From Cyathus striatus (Eukaryota > Basidiomycota > Agaricomycetes > Agaricales > Nidulariaceae): a DNA stretch of 64,000 nt. The notes beneath the pieces were generated by a model. That model was given only the letters and a program-made list of their open reading frames with translations. It ran no database searches and had not been told where the DNA came from. Below are positions 15,214-29,578 of the stretch, in pieces. A program made the translations under genes and the position numbers. The first letter of the stretch is position 1. Each line of letters opens with the position of its first letter. The DNA is taken from assembly GCA_025738555.1 (NCBI GenBank), contig JAOVFP010000007.1, positions 2,914,001 to 2,978,000 of the forward strand. The letters run 5' to 3'.

Positions 15214-16425
15214 ATGTTCTCAAAACTCCTCGTCACTCTCCTCGTTGCTTCCTCTCTTTTGGCCTCCTTCGCTGAGCCGACCCAGTAAGTATATACACCC
15301 TTATCTTATCCATATACATTCTAACTTCTAGTTGTCAGCCAACTTGAATGCGGTACTTTCATCGGCACAGAAGACCGTCTCGCCGCCGAAGAGAAGTTCC
15401 AAATCGACAAAGCCCTCAAGGAATCCCAACGCGAGGCCTGTCAATCTAGCGTTGCGAATGTGTACTTCCACGTCGTTGCGGAGAACAATACTGTTGCAGG
15501 TGGCTGGCTACCGTACGTCCTTGTTTGCCACTATTCTCGTGACTTGTCTAAAGCTGACACACAATTTTATAGTGATATAGCCATTGAAAACCAGTTTCAC
15601 GTTCTTAACGAAGAGTTCTCCTCCGTTGGTCTACAGTGGACTTTAGCTGGGATCGACAGGACGGTTAATGAAACTTGGTTCAGAGGGATCAATCAGACTA
15701 ATGGGTAAGCGAATGTTCTAGTTACTATCGAGTCAATGGGATAACAATTGTGATGTCTTTGTAGCGTAGTCCAAATGGAGATGAAACAGCGACTCAGAAT
15801 CGGAAACGTATCCGATCTGAATATCTACACCGTTGGGTACGTAGCTGTTATTCTTATTATGAATTTCACTCACTACCTATATGTAGGTTTATTTTTAATG
15901 CCACTGGATACTCGACTTTTCCTTTCAACTACGAATACAATTCCATCGATGACGGCGTCGTTATTAGGCTCTCTTCTCTCCCTGGAGGTACTGGAACAAA
16001 TAACAACATGGGTAAGGTTGCCGTTCACGAAGTTGGTCATTGGGTGGGGTTGTATCACACTTTCGAGGTATGTGTCAGTCATGCATTGTTCTAGTTAGTG
16101 CTTATACTTTTTTCAATAGGGTGGCTGCGATAACGTTGAGGGAGATTTTGTTGCGGATACACCGGCAGAATATCTCATTGACTTTATCCATAACTGCCCT
16201 GTTGGAAGAGATACTTGTCCTGGTCCTGAATTCCCCGGTGAAGATCCCATCCGTAAGTAGTGCCTTGCTCCGTTACCATGATCTAGCTAAAACATGGTGG
16301 AATGATTCGTTGTTGCAGATAACCATATGGACTACACTGAGGACTCTTGTCGCACTGAGTTTACTCCCGATCAAGTTGATCGTATGCGGGACCAGTTGAT
16401 GATCTATCGCAACATTCGAATCTAG
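15214..16425 (+). CDS. secreted M43-family zinc metalloprotease, 7 exons
   Basis: Predicted exons: 15214-15284, 15339-15512, 15573-15704, 15765-15836, 15887-16067, 16120-16252 and 16319-16425, giving 289 residues. Residues 1-20 ([20 protein letters not shown]) are a signal peptide. The zinc site [11 protein letters not shown] (~197-207) fits the extended HExxHxxGxxH motif, followed by GGC and, near the end, [10 protein letters not shown], both typical of pappalysin/cytophagalysin-type fungal extracellular proteases. Six cysteines in the C-terminal half suggest disulfides. The start has a good context (ACCATG). In the first intron the AG nearest the branch site is skipped for TTGTCAG, which is needed to keep the frame. 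It lies on the same strand between the monooxygenase copies, with no evident functional link. Confidence 0.92.
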
Positions 16426-18521
16426 AAAAGATGAACACCACCAAGAACTGTACACGATGGGCTACTAGATAGAATAAATGGACTGTTATTGGCTTTTCGC
16501 TAGAAATGTAGAAGAGATGACATAAGTAGATAGTAGAACTGGGATCGGACCTGAGATGGACTAGCTAGATTACATGGACCAGTATTATTATCGACAGTGA
16601 ATATTCGTATTGTATAAAGCAAACTATTATATAGACTTCGCAGACACCATCTTCTCGCTGAGTTTTCCGACCGTCTGCTGCAGACTGTTTAATTTGAAAT
16701 TGACAATGAAATTGAAAAGAGTTAGACGCGTGACGACGTGACGGTGACGGTCACACGTCCAGACTCCACGATGTGTCGAACTTCGCTTCTTTTCCACAAC
16801 CACCACAACTATCCTCATGTGCCAGATGGTACTTATGCGCCTCGTTAACCACGATGACAGTGGTATCCCCCTCATATATTCTTATATCTCGTTCTCTCCG
16901 CATCATGGATCTACTACTCTTTCATCCAGGGCCCTAGCACCTTACCAACACCCCCAAAACCACGTTGTCAAAAGGCCATAGCCACCGAACCTCCTTAAGA
17001 TTCTCAAAGTTCCCGTGAACACCCCTACATATGCTATTAGGGCTCCGATGTTGAAGATTCCTATGGTCCTGGAGAGATCCTATGCCATTTCAATGGAGAG
17101 GCTCGTAGTGAAGGGGCTATTTGTCGTTCGATTCGCGGACTGCTATATCTCAGGTGCGTATATTCCATCTGTAAGCTTGATTCGTGGCTGATATTGGGGT
17201 TGTAGATTCTGACATAATGTCCTTGTAGCCTACGAATACTATCAGATGTACGAAGACTTTACAATCTATGCGGTTCCTAGCGTTGCTCTCTCATACCCGT
17301 GGTCTGGCTGTTGGCGTACGTCCCCGCGCTTTACTAGCAGGTTGTGTCTATAGACATGTGGATGAACAGCCATGCTCACCTACGTGGATTCGCTGTAGGC
17401 TTGCGGGAAAGTCTATGATCTTGCGACTTCGCGACTCAACGTACACACGCAGGGATTGAGAAGGGTGTGCTCATGGTTTGTACCCTATCGATCCCTTCTC
17501 TGCTATACTAACCAACCAACGAGCATGTAGCTACAGCGACACGGTACCCTCCTTGACGCGTGCCATATTCGCTACCTTGTACTACCCCTGCCAATCCAAC
17601 CTACTAGCTTTCTTACCGATTCCTCTATCTTGTGACAATCCAACCTACCAACTTCATCCCGACTCCCACCCACATAGACTCTTCAAACTTCCACCTGGGC
17701 TCACGCTCAGCGCCCACCCCTCCAGTGACTGACTGAAGCTCGGCCGCAAGTACCCTGCAAATTCTAGACCACCTCCTGCCCGCAGGTCACAGTGGTGGAA
17801 GCGCGAGAGGGGAAAAGGTGGTTAGATTAGGAGTGATGAGGATGTCAAGCTTCAAGAGCTGCGCGAGTTGCTGAGGATTGGGGTTATGTAGTGGAGGAAG
17901 GGGACGAGGGCTAGTACCAGGGTTGCGGATGATGGGATTATGAACAGTGCATAGTCGTATGAGCTGGGGTGGAAGAGAGGATTAGTATGTGGTGTAAAAT
18001 GTGTGTTTTCTGTGTCATTTGTCTGTTCAAAGGCTTTCAATTAATTCGATTTATGGTTAACCGGAACCAGTTAAGCTAAAGCTTGGTTTAAGCGCCCAAG
18101 TACTGTAAGCTTAACATTTGCTTCACAACATTACCCTTTCCTATCTAAGACAGGCATATACATCACGCTGTGGATCTTCGTAATCCGTGGGAGATGGTGA
18201 GCGACGTAGAAGAACAAATGCGAATAACATTTCGTTGCTCATAAGGTCAGATTATCTAACATTACTTATGTTCTGCGTTCATCCTTCCCATCAGGGCGTG
18301 GTGGTATCGGTATCTTCATATCGTATGATTAGAGGTACGCAATTACGTCGCTTAGAATCACATCATCATCCCGTCATGCCTTCAACAAACTACCATTGAA
18401 ATGTGAGTCTAGCCACTGCTGCACGTTTCCAGTCGTCAAAAATCGCTGAAAAAGTTGATGGCTACGTTGATCAGACCGCTAGCCTCTAGGCCATCTCTTC
18501 CCGCCGTTACGGCTGTGGTAC
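16426..18521. other. intergenic, no gene supported
   Basis: Several short frames occur but no family resemblance. 17040-17420 has GTGCGT...TTGTAG-like splice signals around short open segments and might be a degraded gene. 17480-18050 is pyrimidine-rich on one strand. I see nothing else. Confidence 0.35.
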
Positions 18522-18523
18522 TA

Positions 18524-19311
18524 CAGTTGAACCCCTCTTAAGTCATACGCTTCGGTGGACTGGCCAGCGTATGACTTATGAGATATATGACTTTTGGGCG
18601 ACCTTCCAAAAAAAGGAAATTTTTCGGAAAAATAATGATTTTCATGATTCATAAGTGAAGGTTACAGCCTAGGACTATTTACGTTGAAGAGAAATCTAAG
18701 TACCTAAGTAGTAAGGCCTAAAATAGCTTATGATTTTTTGTAAAAGTCAGTTAAAGCCATATCTTTCATATTCTTGAACTTTTCGAGGTGAAGCTGTCTA
18801 TTAAACAAGCCGAAAATGGTGTTGGGTTTGTGGGAAATTGGATCATTCATGTCTTCGGTGTATTTCTTAATAGTTGATACAGCTGCAAGAACATCATGCC
18901 GGGCTGGATGAGGTTCTATTTGAACATCCTGAACATCCTCATCCACAGTCCCGAACATTACCTCCAGACTGGACACTCGGATTGCTCTCGAACACGTAGG
19001 TGGCCCTAGGTTGGACCAGTGGCACTCAAAACACATACTATTCAAAACATTAAGACAAAGTGGTGTGCCAGGGTGGGCAGGGAGTTAGTAAATACAAAAT
19101 TTGACGGTAGGGAATGGTGAATGGGATGATAAGCGCTGGCACGCTTATGTAATATTATGAGGTTTCCTGCACAAAATCACATGAGTTATGGATTATGAAC
19201 TTTATGGATTATGCTCTAAGAATCTCTGCGAACCAAGTCGGTGGACTGAAATATCTATGACTTATTAATTTTATGACTTATGAGGGTTATGACTTAAGAG
19301 GGGTTCAACTG
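18524..19311. mobile_element. pogo/Tigger-type deletion derivative, 788 bp
   Basis: The terminal inverted repeats are CAGTTGAACCCCTCTTAAGT... at 18524 and its mirror ending at 19311, matching over 23 bp. TA dinucleotides flank both ends (18522-18523, 19312-19313). The CAGT start, TA target and transposase fragment inside point to the pogo/Fot1/Tigger branch of Tc1/mariner. Most of the transposase is gone, so the copy is non-autonomous. Confidence 0.85.
18728..19045 (-). pseudogene. pogo-like transposase C-terminal remnant
   Basis: An open frame of up to 105 codons. Its second half (DVLAAVSTIKKYTEDMNDP, then FGLFNRQLHLEKFKNMKDM and LTDFYKKS) resembles the conserved C-terminal tail of pogo/Tigger transposases, which ends with a KxTDFF-like motif. 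No helix-turn-helix or DDE catalytic region remains. It sits within the 788 bp element, consistent with an internal deletion. Confidence 0.6.
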
Positions 19312-19313
19312 TA

Positions 19314-19787
19314 CCGATGAGAGGGATATTAAATCAATTTACTTTTCATGTATGACATTAGCATCGGATTTTACATCTCGGTGAATAATGTCAGACTCTC
19401 GTAGGGCCCAGGCTGCCATGTAGGAACCTCCATGAATGTCGACTCTGTGACTCACTCTTTTTCCTATGTAGTACGAACGACTGCTACCGTCAATCCATCG
19501 CTATATACCGTCCATGACTTCATTACGCGTCCAATGCCGACTTGACAATGATATTCATCTCTGAAAGAATAGTGCAAGTCACTACGTACATACCATTCAG
19601 CCGACTCTAGTGACTCACATCTATTTTTATCGTTAGAAACCAATTCAATCATCAACCGCTTGTTACACCCTGGAAAAACGAGATCTATATCAGTCTATAT
19701 CATATAGTCTCGAGCTCGGCAATGAAGCTCTCATAAGTATATTCTTACTGTATTTTTTTTCGTTGGATTCCCATCAAGTTACGTATC
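19314..19787. other. 5' flank of monooxygenase pseudogene
   Basis: Non-coding; partly homologous to the flank of the first paralogue (see 11870-12603). Confidence 0.45.
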
Positions 19788-21908
<2,121 letters not shown>

Positions 21909-23305
21909 TCATCTTGACTCCCTTTACTATACCGGCTGATATTCGTTATTCGCGCTGTCCTAAACCCCTACTTCGACCCCATTTATTCTAGCTGTACCAA
22001 ATGATTACAGGTGATTGGTTTAAGTCTTATTCTAAATCTATAAATTTGTACGCATTCTCTTCTAAATCCCTACTCACCCATATATCCTAGCTAGTAGCTA
22101 TACCAATTGTTTATAGGCTATTCTATATACCTCACTACCATATAATGAAGTTTTTTGTCATATTTATGTTGGGCATCATATTTTGAGAGAGGTGAAAGTT
22201 AGGCACTTTACAATTGTGCACATATTCTATTCTAAGTTGTGCATTACTGCTGAGGTATCCAGCCATACGTGTAGTACACATTTTAACAATAAGAGATAGA
22301 GGAAGAAATATAAACACCAGATTGAAAACCGAATCATTAATGAATTGGGATCCAGTATGAAGATGTGTAAGAATGGCTTAACGGAGTCCGGTGGCAAGAG
22401 TCCGGACTCGTAGTGTACACGATATGTGTTATCGTTAATTTATCGCTGATGCTACAACGATCACATTCCGCTGGAGTTTGTCGAGTCTTGTGCTGGAGTT
22501 GGGCTGGAGTGGATTTAACTACACCATAAACATCACTTTATATCATGGTTGTAATTCTGTGCTCTCTCAACGGTTCTTATTCGGTACCGTCGTACCGAAG
22601 GTATATAAGTATAATATATTCAATGGAACTATGGCGCCCCTATTTTTACTGTATTTCATTTGATCTTAACCGAGTCGCTCTCCTCCATTCAGTAGTTGAT
22701 TGGGGGAGCTTGCTCCCCCTATTTGTCTGCGTTGGCGAGCGAAAATGCGTAGTGGCTGTGCATGCACGTCTGGATTTTGCCGCCACGCTCGGATTTGTCC
22801 GAAACGCTCGTCAGATTTACCAGCCACGCTCGGATTTATCCGTAAATACTCGGGTTTGTCCGCTTTGTGCTGACAGTGCGTTAGTCAGCACTGCGATGGT
22901 GTACCGAATGCAAAATGTTGTCAAATCTTACAGATAAAGTACACTCATTTCCATTGTAAATACATCCCTGCTCATTGTCAATAATATGATTATTCCCCTC
23001 TTCTGTTTAAACAAAACTCAAGCAGAAATAGTAGTAGTTAAAATATTGTACAACAAGTTAACTTAGTATGTATGTATAAAAAGAATATAACTAAAAACTA
23101 GGATTCGTCAAGCTTGCCCTTTAACGTGCGTCGCGAAGCGACGTACGTTACATTTTAGTTGAGTCAACGATCGATCGACGAGATTAAATATTTTAAACTG
23201 GTTCGCGCACTCGGCACACACGCACCAGTAACATAATTACCACCTCGAGTCCGATTCACTGTACAACTATATACTATCTCCTCACTTGCAGCGTCTCCTG
23301 TTTCC
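21909..23305. other. intergenic with short repeats and hairpins
   Basis: No gene is supported. Around 22780-22860 the phrase ACGCTCGGATTT(G/A)TCCG recurs in imperfect copies. GGGGGAGCTTGCTCCCCC (22701-22718) and CGTCGCGAAGCGACG (about 23128-23142) are strong short hairpins. Confidence 0.4.
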
Positions 23306-23665
23306 ATGAATCCCAATAACGGATGGGAGTGGAATGCATCTCCAGAGGACTTTAATTCCCAGTGGTTAACACCAAGGCCTGTTGACAAAGTTAAAGATAT
23401 GGTACCGTTCTGGCTCGAAGGAATAGAAGCTGCGGAACGAGGTGTTACGATGAAACTCGAACCATTTCTCGAGTCGTTGCAGGATAGGAATTCTATGTGT
23501 CAGAACCGGCTCCCCTACGCAGGTCCTTGGTGTAAACACACATATCTTAAAGATAAGGGTATGAATGGGCCGAATGTAACTGGTGATTGGACCTTGGTCC
23601 AGCGAAACAAATCATCGCCATCAAGAGAAAAGAATAAGCGGTGGACTAAAATGTCTCGATTTTGA
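23306..23665 (+). CDS. hypothetical protein, 119 aa
   Basis: A continuous frame starting MNPNNGWEWNASPEDFNSQW, rich in Trp, Asn, Pro and Lys, with a basic C-terminal tail (SPSREKNKRWTK). A TTGCAG acceptor-like sequence lies just before the ATG (about 23286-23291), so it may be an internal or terminal exon of a larger gene. There is no signal peptide or membrane segment, and no family is recognised. Confidence 0.35.
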   Translation: MNPNNGWEWNASPEDFNSQWLTPRPVDKVKDMVPFWLEGIEAAERGVTMKLEPFLESLQDRNSMCQNRLPYAGPWCKHTYLKDKGMNGPNVTGDWTLVQRNKSSPSREKNKRWTKMSRF

Positions 23666-24037
23666 AACCTTAGGATGGAAGAACCAGCTTTTGGATGGAC
23701 GAAGTCTCAGTTTTGCGTTGGTATGCTTAACTAAACCATTATGCCATCATATCATCTTGCTATCTTTTACTACAAAAGAGTATCGACCTACTGTAATTGT
23801 AGTACAACAATCGGACCGCCACTTATTCACTACGTAGGACACATGTCATATGTTGTTATGATTGAACGTCGATGCTGCTCAAGCTAGTTATGCTTACAAG
23901 TATCGACGTTCTGATATTTTAATACCGAGAGTCTACGCCTCTTTTCTATACAGTGGATGATAACCAATGCATAATCATGTATTCAAATCACAAATTGATC
24001 CTAAAGCGACTATAAAATTTCCAACAGGATCCTTAGA

Positions 24038-24766
24038 CTAGAATCGAGCGCCTGCAACATTGACTACATTCTTGGTCTTTATACTCTTGCTTTTTACGCC
24101 TTTGAACGACTCCGCTACCATACTCCTAGCGCATTCTTCATTAGTAGCCATGATGCTTTGATACACACGCGCCGCTTCTTTGGGAGTCAGATCTAGGCCT
24201 GAAAGGTCTACAGTTGCAACATTTCTCATGTTCTCAGATTGCAAGTCGTCAACTTCTGCTTCTTTAAACATGGTTGCTTCATATCGGGTGGGGGGCAATT
24301 TAGCTTCTGCTGCAGGGGAGTTGTCTACTTCGGATGGTGTAGGATATGGTTCTAGATAGAAAACGTTATCAGTACGCCTGAATAGAACAAATTAAGATGC
24401 ATGGCACTTGCTCAAATCCATCTTCTCGCTGCGTTCACCGTGTACAATGGAAAATTCTCCTCCGGCTACATTTTTAAACGTGCCAGCATTAGAGATTCGT
24501 CCTGTGAAACCTTCGAACGCGCTGACGTTGGTATTTGTACCGTAACGTTCCCTAGTCGCCTTTAACTGGGCCTTAGTTTCCTTGGTCTGCAACGGGTCGA
24601 TGTTCGGACCGTGGTTCCTGATATAGGCCCCGCTGATATTCTGATAGTTTCCACTGCTAATATTTACGTCTTTGGCATTGGTAAACATGTGAGCTGGTTG
24701 TAGTGGTGTTGGAAGCTGGTCATTGGTAGGGTTGGTGCCGGATTGGGTTTGCTTGTCTGAGTTCAT
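24038..24766 (-). CDS. small protein with repeated GxFxNVxG-like segments
   Basis: The frame opens at 24766 (MNSDKQTQSGTNPTNDQLP) and runs to a TAA at 24392-24394. The same frame continues to 24038 as ...TDNVFYLEPYPTPSEVD... and ends NVVNVAGARF. Either a 30 nt intron (24378-24407, GTGCCA...TTCAG) removes the stop or the gene carries a nonsense codon. With the intron the product is 232 residues. Two Gly/Asn-rich segments, DVNISSGNYQNISGAYIRN (~32-50) and GRISNAGTFKNVAGGEFSIV (~88-107), share a hydrophobic-Asn-Gly alternation seen in fungal signalling-amyloid and solenoid motifs. The C-terminal part is acidic then basic (KGVKSKSIKTKN). Function unknown. Confidence 0.5.
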
Positions 24767-26928
24767 GGTGTGTGTGGTGAATGAATGACCCGATTGGAGG
24801 TGTGCAGCAGTTATAAGTAGTCCGGTAAACGTGACTACGCTTGCATAGTTGGAAACCCGCTATCTTCATTGTTCAAAGAAAGAAGTCCTGCAGAGCTTGT
24901 ATAGCATTGTGCAATAAGCACAAGACGCGAGAAGTTCTAGTCCGCCTTCTAGCAACATTAATGCATAGAACAAGGAAAAGACAGGAAGAGCAGTAACTCT
25001 GTTCCGCTGGGGTTGTGTAACCTCGTGTCGATATGCCAACCGTCAGAAAATATGATTCGTGAAAACTCCGATCAGCATCATTGCGAAGAACAAGAAAGAG
25101 AAACACAAAGTAATATGAAGCAGAAGAGGAACAAAAGATGTTCAAGACTTGCTAACAGCAGTTCTTTTATTCCGTATTGAAGCCTAGCATCACAAAAAGT
25201 ATGAACCGACGCAGTGTCCGACCCATGGAAACATTTAAAGGATGATAACGGAACGTCCCATGAACAATAGATGAGAGGTAGTAACACGATGAGAAATGGT
25301 GTCGTGCACATGGTAGAACATAGGGAGACAGATGGTCACATCGGCAGGTCATTGGCTGGAGTGAAATGAAGACTGCCAGTGTACTGACGCACACAAAGAA
25401 AGAGGCAGGAGTCACAGGAGAGCACAGTCACATAGGCGGGTGTGTAGAATTGAAGTGGGTTCTGGAACGTACGTGAGCAAAAGGGTTAGTGTCGAGATGT
25501 ACACAAGGAGCACTGCTTCGCATGTGTGGACAGCCACTTCCCACGGGATGATGGGATTGATTATTTTCGCGAATGGCTCGGAAGACAGCCCCTTGAAGTT
25601 ACCCACTACATACAGTGGTAAATATTGGGTAAATACATCAACACATGCCTGTTGTTTTAGGTTGAGTTCACATAATGGAAGCGACTTGCCTTCATCCGTA
25701 GATCATACGCGACAAGAAATAATTATCACTAAATTCGGGCGTATAGGATGATGCATTGTGATGCAGTGATAAGTCAAGCATGATTATATCTAATTTTTAT
25801 CTTTGTAGTGCATACAGATATGTTCAAGTTCTTGGCTCAGTCACAGTACTCAATACAAGTGCTACCTAAGTCATTTAATAGATTGGGGGTTGCGTTCAAA
25901 CATTGGGATTAATACTCAATCAACATTTAGAGTGCCAGCTTTGTATACAAATCGCATGATTCTTCCGATATTTCGCACAAGGCTGATGGACATTGGAAAC
26001 CAATTCACGGTCAATTCTTTCGTCGTTATCGGCGTGTTATTCTCATTTGTTGCTTCTTAAAACATGCATAGTTCGTTGTTAATCACAATTCAAACGACCT
26101 TAAGGCTTGTGAAGGAATAGAGGATATCGTGATGCTAGCTAAGGCCAAAGTTAGTGCCATTTGAACTTGATGTGTCACACAATAAAACGTTCCGTGAGAT
26201 CTTATGCCTCAACACAACATTTACAGTAAAACAATTATCTACATCTACATACGCCTCCCCATTTTAATTCATTGTTCCATGTGATACACTTATGCTTGGC
26301 ATGGCATGGAGGATGTAAACTCATTCCAGCTGTACTATGATCACTGCAGTACGTCCGAAAATCATATGAAGGAGACGACTCGTGACATGATGGACTGGGA
26401 AACTAGACACGTACATACTGTGGTGGTGAGAGAAAGTATATCATCCCGAGGATTGTCTAAGCCAATAAGAACTGTTTATTCTGTAATATTGTTCCCGAGC
26501 AGGACGAATATGTCAATTTTACATCAAGTGTAAATCACTATTTACGAATGTCATATCATAACTCTCGGTAAGGGACTCGGGCTAAGATATCACTGTCAGT
26601 ACCCACATGGTGGGCCCAATCCATCAACCTTCATCAAAGATGTGATTCCATCATGTAAGTATATCTTAAAATATGCGCGAAAGTCTGAATAGTAACCTTT
26701 TAGGCGTGCATCTCCGCGCATTAAAGGCTCATGGAGCACGAGTCCCATTCCTGGTTCTCTACCTCAGTCTATTTTTTCCCTCACATAGTAAATCGAAATC
26801 CCATACTCAGAAAGGTACGAATGAAATAACAAGATTGAAGTTCCGTTCATTGTTTAACCCTGCAGGCGCTCGGGTCCTTAAAGGGGAGGACGAGGTGCAC
26901 AAAAGGTATCCACATTGCACCTCTCAAC
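24767..26928. other. intergenic, no convincing gene
   Basis: Overlapping short frames on both strands at 24870-25750 are about equally plausible, and none has a motif, splice model or signal worth calling. 25800-26928 also lacks a supported gene and includes the upstream region of the multicopper oxidase. Confidence 0.35.
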
Positions 26929-29131
26929 ATGCGTCTTTTGAATAGCTTGATACTTTTAATATGTCTTGTAGGCCCATCCTGGGCTGGAGTTCATGAAATA
27001 TGGTGGAATATCACCTATGTTCAGAACGCAAACCCAGATGGCCAATTTCCTCGCAGAGTCATTGGAGTCAACGGTACCTGGCCGTAAGTTAACTTTATTC
27101 GCATTGGCATGATGCTGAATATGACTACTTAGACCACCACCTATCGAAATGAACTCCACGGACAGTCTCGTAGTCCATGCATTTAATTCCATCGACCAGC
27201 CAACTACCTTGCATCACCATGGCATGTTCTTTAATTCTACGTCTTGGTTTGATGGCGCCCTAGGCCTCTCCCAGTGGTGAGTTGACGACGACAGATCAAT
27301 TAACTTTGTATGTGCTGAATCTACTTCAGTGGCATTCCTCCTGGACAATCTTTCACATATACAGTTCCTGTAAGCCGCTCGTTAATAATATTGATTTTAC
27401 TTATAAGCCTCACATTCCACTTTCAGGTGGATACGTCAGGACAGTTTGGAACCTACTGGGTGCACTCCCATGCTCATGTACGTACCTTCTGCATCTAATT
27501 TGTAAACTGATGTACAATTATAATCAGGGTCATTACGTGGATGGCCTTCGAGCACCGGTTGTTATTCATCCTACAAAGGAGCACTACAGCTACGACGCTG
27601 AATTTACCGTCGTCCTCGGTGACTGGTATCATCAGCAGCACGATTTTCTTCTCGCGCAATATTTAAGTACTTCCAATCCAGGAGGAGCGGAACCTGTACC
27701 AGGTATAATTAACAACTCTTCGATAACGTAATTACTCACCCTAGCCTGCAGATAACGCACTAATCTACTTTTCCCAGAACGGGACATACCTCCCTCCAAT
27801 CCCAGGGACTCACCCTGACCCAGTCACTTCCGCGGTAGGATTCAATCAAAATGCCACCATAAACTTCCAGCCTGGAAAAACTTATCGTCTTCGGGTTGTT
27901 AACACCGGGGCATTTGCTTCGTTTGCTTTCTGGATCGATGGCCACAATATGACGATTATTGAAGCGGATGGAACTGACGTCCAACCTTCCCCAATTGACA
28001 CGTTAAAGGTGGCTGTTGCTCAGAGATATTCAGTTCTCATCAGGGCCCGTTCGGATACTTCAAATAATTGGGCTATACATGCCAACATGGATACAAGTAC
28101 GTTCTATGTAGAATGCACGATATCGAACATTAATAAAGACTCACAACAGCCATGTTCGACACCATCCCTCCCACGCTCAACCCCAGTATGTTATACATAC
28201 ATATATATAATCTTATCATTTATAAATGTCCTTTGTAGATGTAACGGCGTCGGTAACATACAACGCAAAGGCACCACTCGGCCCCCAAACAACGCGCGAT
28301 TCGTACCCGGAAGTCAACGACATATCCCTTGTCCCAATCAATGTCGTCCCACAACCATTGAGCACAAGAACAATTGTCCTCCTAGCCAACTTCTCTCTAA
28401 TGACAGACGGGACCAATAGGGCAATGTTCAACAACGTTACATACAGTTCCCCCCTTGTCCCGCTAGTACTATCCGAGCTGACAACGGCGAAGAATGCAAC
28501 AGTACAGAGTGAATACGGGCCCTCTACATTCGTAATTAACCCATTCGATGTTGTCGACATTGTGGTTCAGAACGCTGATTCTGGAGGTCATCCGCTGTAA
28601 GTTCAATCCCTTCGATATATTTACAACTTGTCCTCACGCGCACGAATAAAATAGCCACATTCACGGGCACCAAGTCCAACTTGTCCAACGCACATCCAAC
28701 TTTACCTCCACAGGTATAAACCCACCAATCGTCGAAGGACAGAAGAATCCCATGCGGAGGGATACAGTTCAAATTCCTGCTGGAACAGCAGCAACGCTGC
28801 GTTTCGTAGCTGACAATCCAGGTGGTTGGTTCTTCCACTGTAAGTTTATCGCATCTTAGTGTGTTATCATAACTGAAAAGAAGTGAAAGGTCACATCGAA
28901 TGGCATCTCGAAGCAGGGCTGGCTGTCCAATTTGTCGAAGCTCCATTGTTAGTACAGCAGCGAAACAAACCTCCCCCAGAACTCCAGGCTCAATGCACAG
29001 CAGATGGAATGCCGAACTCTGGAAATGCAGCTGGTCATCAGTCCACCACAGATTTGAGCGGTTGGCCACTGGGACCTTGCCCAACTTGGAACGTCAGTTG
29101 TCTTCCAGAAATATTATTGGGTAAAACGTAA
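26929..29131 (+). CDS. multicopper oxidase, ferroxidase (Fet3)-like, 10 exons
   Basis: Predicted exons: 26929-27083, 27133-27276, 27330-27369, 27427-27477, 27528-27702, 27752-28096, 28150-28185, 28239-28596, 28655-28839 and 28890-29131, giving 576 residues. It begins with a signal peptide ([19 protein letters not shown]). All four copper-ligand blocks are visible: HHHGMF (~78), HSHAH (~126), HPLHIHGHQ (~433) and [16 protein letters not shown] (~496). These bind the type 1 copper and the trinuclear cluster used to reduce oxygen to water. Overall similarity is to basidiomycete Fet3-type ferroxidases, which oxidise Fe(II) for an Ftr1 permease; a laccase-like role is possible. No C-terminal membrane anchor is seen: the frame ends ...[20 protein letters not shown]... 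soon after the last copper site, where Fet3 proteins usually continue into a transmembrane helix. The product may be soluble, or a last exon is missed. No permease gene is adjacent. Confidence 0.92.
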
Positions 29132-29460
29132 ATAGACAACGAACATGAAAGTTTGTTTACCAAGATGTTTTTCGCTAAAATCTTTGTCCAACTCTCGTCT
29201 GTAATAGAATGACAGTGTGGTGGTGAGATTTTTTCGGGTACAGCTTGCTGGCCAAGTAGGTAATAGCTAGGAATAGCCTCCTAAATTACTACTGGTAAAT
29301 ATAATATAGAGCAGAGCTGTATCGATAGGTCGCCTCCCGGATCCTAATTTTCGATCTGACTTCGAAGTTCAGTGGCAGCAGCCACTTGAAGTTGAAAGAA
29401 AACTAACCACCAGCAGGAGCCCTCGAATTGATAAAATATAAATATCTTGATTTTAAAGAT
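29132..29460. other. intergenic, nothing seen
   Basis: 3' flank of the oxidase; no feature recognised. Confidence 0.4.
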
Positions 29461-29578
29461 GACGAGAGTGGGATTTGAACCCACGCCCCGAAAGACCAGA
29501 TACACCATGCGGTACGGAGTTGGACAGATGCTGCCCTGGTCCTTAGTCTGGCGCCTTAGACCGCTCGGCCATCTCGCC
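29461..29578 (-). tRNA. tRNA-Leu (anticodon AAG) with intron
   Basis: Read on the reverse strand it folds as acceptor GGCGAGA/TCTCGTC, D stem GCC/GGC, anticodon stem CCAGA/TCTGG with loop CTAAGG...A, and a perfect T stem GTGGG/CCCAC around TTCAAAT. An intron of about 39 nt sits one base 3' of the anticodon, the normal eukaryotic place. The mature length is about 79 nt before CCA. It is the only one of three related copies here with every stem intact. T-runs just downstream could end Pol III transcription. Confidence 0.88.

Noticed and set aside
15873..16082. Reverse-strand frame over the M43 protease exon
   Set aside because: It is the complement of a clear catalytic-domain exon; codon and motif evidence favour the forward gene.
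22701..23142. Short hairpins considered as a Helitron 3' end
   Set aside because: No CTRR terminus follows the hairpins and no matching 5' TC end was found.
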